In this document: positions 61,096 to 64,000 of the stretch, in pieces
Layout of the letters: every line of letters starts with the position of its first letter
Position numbering within the stretch: position 1 is the stretch's first letter
From: Neorhodopirellula pilleata
Lineage (GTDB): Bacteria > Planctomycetota > Planctomycetia > Pirellulales > Pirellulaceae
DNA: 64,000 nt
NCBI RefSeq assembly: GCF_007859915.1
Contig: NZ_SJPM01000005.1
Span: forward strand, 1 to 64,000
Reading direction: 5' to 3'
Position numbers and translations under genes: made by a program
Notes under the pieces: generated by a model
Databases searched by the model: none
What the model was told of the DNA's origin: nothing
Seen by the model: the letters and a program-made list of their open reading frames with translations, nothing else

Positions 61096-62391
61096 ATGAG
61101 CGCAGCGATCACCATCGAAAACGTTTCCAAAATGTACCGACTTGGGCAAGTCGGAACGGGAACGCTTGCGCATGACTTGAATCGGCTATGGGCCAGGGTA
61201 CGTGGCAAAACGGATCCGTTTTCAAAGGTGGGGCAAGAGAACGATCGAGAGCAGGCTGGCGGCGAATACGTCTGGGCCTTGCAAGACATCAATTTGGAAA
61301 TCGAACAGGGGCAGATCCTGGGGATCATCGGACGCAATGGTGCGGGCAAGTCCACGTTGCTGAAACTCTTGTCACGCGTCACGGCGCCCACAACGGGGCG
61401 CATCGTTGCCAACGGTCGAATGGCTAGCCTGTTGGAGGTTGGCACCGGTTTTCATCCCGAATTGACCGGCCGCGAGAACATCTTTCTCAACGGCGCAATT
61501 TTGGGAATGACGCGACCAGAGATCAAAAAGCAATTTGATGACATCGTCGACTTCTCTGGTTGCAACAAGTACATCGACACTCCCGTCAAGCGATACTCAT
61601 CGGGCATGTATGTTCGCTTGGCGTTCGCCGTGGCCGCTCACTTAGAACCCGAGATTCTGATTGTCGATGAAGTGTTGGCGGTCGGTGATGCCGACTTCCA
61701 GTCACGCTGCATTGGTAAGATGGAAGACGTCAGCAAGAACTCTGGCCGGACCATACTGTTTGTTAGCCACAACATGGCGACCGTAAAACAACTTTGCCCT
61801 AAATCCGTGCTGATGGAAAAAGGTCGAATCGCCAAAATCGATAATTCTACCGATGTTGTTAGTGCCTATTTGCAGGGTCAGGTAGTGGCGGACCGAATTC
61901 GCACATGGGGTGGAGACAATGTGGCCCTATCCGCTGAAATTGAACTTCACGAAATCGCAATACTGGATGAGCGTGGGCTACTTGAGTCAGCTCTTTCAAC
62001 AGATAGTGAAATTCAGATTCGAATTTCCTACACCGTTCTCCAACCTATTCACAACTTGAGGGTTGCGTTACTTATCACGACTGGCGACGGGACGGAGGTA
62101 TTTTCATCAAGTGATTTGATGTCGAAGTATCCTAATGTTCCTCGAAAGCCAGGATGCTATTACAGCACCTGCATAATCCCCCCTTTTCTGCTAAATAGGG
62201 GTGTATACGTTGCATTTGTCGACTTTGACGTCGCCTGTCAACGAGATATTCTTTCTGGAAACAGTGTCGTGTTTCAAGTTGGCGAACTCGCGATCAACCA
62301 GTTGGGTCAAACGCGTGCTCCGGCGCCCTCCGGGGTTGTCCACCCTATCCTCGACTGGGAAATCACCAAGAAGAATGATTCCCCGCAGTAA
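61096..62391 (+). CDS. polysaccharide export ABC ATPase (Wzt type) with C-terminal glycan-recognition domain
   Basis: 431 residues. Walker A GRNGAGKST at 79-87, MASLLEVGTGFHPELTGREN (typical of Wzt/TagH), signature YSSGMYVRLAFAVA and Walker B EILIVDEVLAVGD are present. A loop of about 25 residues (RGKTDPFSKVGQENDREQAG) is inserted before the Walker A part. Residues about 265-431 form a Wzt-type beta-sandwich that recognises the finished polymer. The DNA for this C-terminal part looks AT-richer than the first part. The next gene overlaps its end by 17 bases. Confidence 0.93.
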   Translation: MSAAITIENVSKMYRLGQVGTGTLAHDLNRLWARVRGKTDPFSKVGQENDREQAGGEYVWALQDINLEIEQGQILGIIGRNGAGKSTLLKLLSRVTAPTTGRIVANGRMASLLEVGTGFHPELTGRENIFLNGAILGMTRPEIKKQFDDIVDFSGCNKYIDTPVKRYSSGMYVRLAFAVAAHLEPEILIVDEVLAVGDADFQSRCIGKMEDVSKNSGRTILFVSHNMATVKQLCPKSVLMEKGRIAKIDNSTDVVSAYLQGQVVADRIRTWGGDNVALSAEIELHEIAILDERGLLESALSTDSEIQIRISYTVLQPIHNLRVALLITTGDGTEVFSSSDLMSKYPNVPRKPGCYYSTCIIPPFLLNRGVYVAFVDFDVACQRDILSGNSVVFQVGELAINQLGQTRAPAPSGVVHPILDWEITKKNDSPQ

Positions 62392-63079
62392 ACTTGCAGA
62401 GCATCGGCAGCCAAAGTCAATTTGGAAGCGCGGAGCCGGTTGGGTGAAAAGGAAAGTGATTGTTGGCGGCACTAGCCTAATGTACCAGGCTCTTTTGAGA
62501 CTGCCATGTTTTCACGCAATCAGAAATACCGCTTGTTCCCAGAATCCCTGTCGTTTTAAGCATTGGATTGCTCAGCGCATCCTGCGAATTAACGGCGACG
62601 TCTACTGGCCGGTGCACTTTGCAAGCCGAATCAACGAACCTCGCAATATACACGTTGGAGTTGACTGTGCGCCCGGGTACGAACCTGGCTGCTACATCCA
62701 AGGTATCGGCCCAATTGTGATCGGAGACTACACCCAGGTTGCCGCCAATGTTGGAATCATTGGTGCTAACCATAATGTTCATGATCTCCGCGCCCACACC
62801 GAACCGAAAGGCGTTTCGATTGGGAAATATTGCTGGTTGGGCATGGGATGCATCATCTTACCAGGTGTGACATTGGGTGATTTCACGATTGTTGGCGCAA
62901 ATGCAGTAGTAACAAAGTCTTATCCAGATGGATATTGTGTTCTTGCTGGTTCACCCGCAGTGCAAATCAGGAAGCTTGATCCTGAATCCTGTTTGCAGCA
63001 CAGAGCGGAGAATGAGTATCACGGTTTCATTCGCAAGGAAGACTTCCCTGACTACAGACTTTCAAGTCTCTGGATATGA
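62375..63079 (+). CDS. hexapeptide-repeat acyltransferase (WbbJ/LpxA-like fold)
   Basis: A protein of 234 residues from the ATG at 62375, overlapping the wzt stop by 17 bases. Left-handed beta-helix repeats run from about 100 to 205 (IGPIVIGDYTQVAANVGIIG, GVSIGKYCWLGMGCIILPGV, TLGDFTIVGANAVVTKSYPD). ANHNVHDLRAHTEPKG is in the place of the catalytic His loop. It probably O- or N-acetylates a sugar of the surface polysaccharide. Its stop overlaps the next start (ATGA at 63076-63079). Base composition is AT-richer than in most genes to the left. Confidence 0.88.
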   Translation: MIPRSKLAEHRQPKSIWKRGAGWVKRKVIVGGTSLMYQALLRLPCFHAIRNTACSQNPCRFKHWIAQRILRINGDVYWPVHFASRINEPRNIHVGVDCAPGYEPGCYIQGIGPIVIGDYTQVAANVGIIGANHNVHDLRAHTEPKGVSIGKYCWLGMGCIILPGVTLGDFTIVGANAVVTKSYPDGYCVLAGSPAVQIRKLDPESCLQHRAENEYHGFIRKEDFPDYRLSSLWI

Positions 63080-64000
63080 AGATGAGTACCGCGACCACTT
63101 TTTCAGAAGACCGTGTTGCAACAACGCAATGCACGCGTTGCGTACTAACCGATGAAGATATTCCAGATTTTCAAGTTGACGAGGCTGGCGTATGCAGCAC
63201 GTGCATCGGTTTTGCGGAACGCTGGGGAAGACACCTCAAGACACGGGAGTCACGGGAGGCTAAACTCGAAGAAGCGATTCGCATGGTCAAAGAAGCTGGT
63301 CGTGACTCAAGATACGACTGCGTGATCGGAATATCTGGTGGAGTCGACAGCACCTATCTTGCATGGAAGATCAATCAACTGGGCTTGCGTCCGATCGCGG
63401 TACATTTTGACAATGGATGGAATTCAGAACTAGCGGTTCAGAACATACAAAGCCTGACTTCGAAGCTGAAGATTGATTTGATGACATTTGTCGTCGACTG
63501 GCCTGAGTTTCGGGATCTTCAACGTGCGTATTTTCGTGCATCAGTGGTCGACATCGAAGTACCAACCGACCATGGCATTTATGGAACGCTATTCCAAACT
63601 GCCGTCCGCCATAATGTTCGATACGTGCTCGGAGGTAATAACATCGCAACGGAAGGCTTCATGCCGAATGGTTGGCACTACCAGAAATGCGATCACATAA
63701 ACCTGCTAGACATTCACAGGAAATTTGGAACGCAACCACTAAAGACATACCCCTTGTTTGACTGCAGGATGAAGAAGAGTGTTGCTAAGAGAGGAGTTGA
63801 ACTCTTAGAAATCCTGGACTTGATTGAATACTCGCGAGAGGAAGCTGTCTCTGTGATTTCAGGTGAGCTGAATTGGCGAGACTATGGGGTTAAGCATGGA
63901 GAATCCACATTCACAAAGTTTTATCAGGGTTTCGTTCTCCCTCGCAAATTCGGAATCGACAAACGCAAGGCACACTTATCAACGTTGATCGGAACTGGCG
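63076..64000 (+). CDS. N-acetyl sugar amidotransferase (WbpG/PseA type), truncated by the window end
   Basis: The frame from ATG 63076 stays open to the right edge (308 codons). Two Cys pairs, C19/C22 (CTRC) and C40/C43 (CSTC), form the N-terminal zinc site. The PP-loop SGGVDS at 87-92 (CVIGISGGVDSTYLAWK), AVHFDNGWNSELAVQNI and VLGGNNIATEGFMP are typical of this group. These enzymes turn an N-acetyl sugar into an amidine using ammonia from a partner HisH-type glutaminase, as in Pseudomonas B-band O-antigen and in pseudaminic/legionaminic acid pathways. A HisH/HisF-like pair would be expected just beyond the window. Confidence 0.9.
   Translation, partial: MKMSTATTFSEDRVATTQCTRCVLTDEDIPDFQVDEAGVCSTCIGFAERWGRHLKTRESREAKLEEAIRMVKEAGRDSRYDCVIGISGGVDSTYLAWKINQLGLRPIAVHFDNGWNSELAVQNIQSLTSKLKIDLMTFVVDWPEFRDLQRAYFRASVVDIEVPTDHGIYGTLFQTAVRHNVRYVLGGNNIATEGFMPNGWHYQKCDHINLLDIHRKFGTQPLKTYPLFDCRMKKSVAKRGVELLEILDLIEYSREEAVSVISGELNWRDYGVKHGESTFTKFYQGFVLPRKFGIDKRKAHLSTLIGTG

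Overview
The window looks like a chromosomal segment of a planctomycete, most likely Pirellulaceae (Rhodopirellula or a close relative). This rests on the gene repertoire: secreted DUF11-repeat proteins, a ThuA/DUF1080 protein, a sulfatase, a zinc-ribbon/membrane protein, a short Arg/Lys-rich DUF6800-like protein and a DUF1206 protein. It also rests on a recO - TPR/BamD-like - lptE cluster, as expected for a Gram-negative-type envelope, and on very abundant palindromic intergenic repeats carrying the core TCCCTCGCT...AGCGAGGGA. No rRNA, CRISPR, integrase or phage genes are visible. One tRNA gene, tRNA-Pro(TGG), is present.

Layout. 0.4-8 kb: secreted and cell-surface proteins (lipoprotein, two four-repeat DUF11 proteins, ThuA-DUF1080). 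8.5-11.5 kb: a tightly coupled + strand operon (small TPR protein, RecO, BamD-like, LptE). 11.5-20.4 kb: GltS-type transporter, zinc-ribbon/TM protein, a degenerate CHAT protein, coiled-coil zinc-ribbon protein, MoxR ATPase, RbgA/YlqF GTPase. 20.4-21.9 kb: sulfatase. 21.8-30.2 kb: a complete minus-strand chemosensory operon, cheA(hybrid)-cheW-mcp-cheB-cheR. 31.3-37.2 kb: an ABC system of the Gld type (ATPase, fused permease-GldG, DUF4340). 37-51.4 kb: scattered housekeeping and hypothetical genes (baeRF-like, DUF1206, tRNA-Pro, alpha/beta hydrolase, membrane protein, GH57 glucanotransferase, Ser/Thr kinase). 51.4-53.3 kb: a REP-associated tyrosine transposase (RAYT) embedded in dense palindromic repeat arrays. 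53.4-64 kb: a surface-polysaccharide region (epimerase/reductase, rmlA, Wzm and Wzt export ABC, acetyltransferase, N-acetyl-sugar amidotransferase running off the end), interrupted by two nucleotidyltransferase-fold genes and two four-helix-bundle genes.

Two repeat systems divide the window. Family A (palindromes built from AACCCGAAGCGTAAGCGAGGG) is found from the left edge to about 53.2 kb and peaks around the RAYT gene, whose stop codon lies inside a copy. Family B is a heptanucleotide repeat (CTCGCNN and its inverse NNGCGAG, often with AAAAAA tails). It dominates 54.2-59.4 kb, surrounds a four-helix-bundle gene and has supplied the start codon and first residues of RmlA. A second four-helix-bundle gene, broken by a nonsense codon, is flanked by a different inverted heptamer (CTGCCAA). 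The pairing of four-helix-bundle genes with heptamer arrays, and the RAYT-REP system, are the most interesting aspects of the window. No computation could be run; domain calls rest on motif recognition and residue positions are approximate unless a motif is given.
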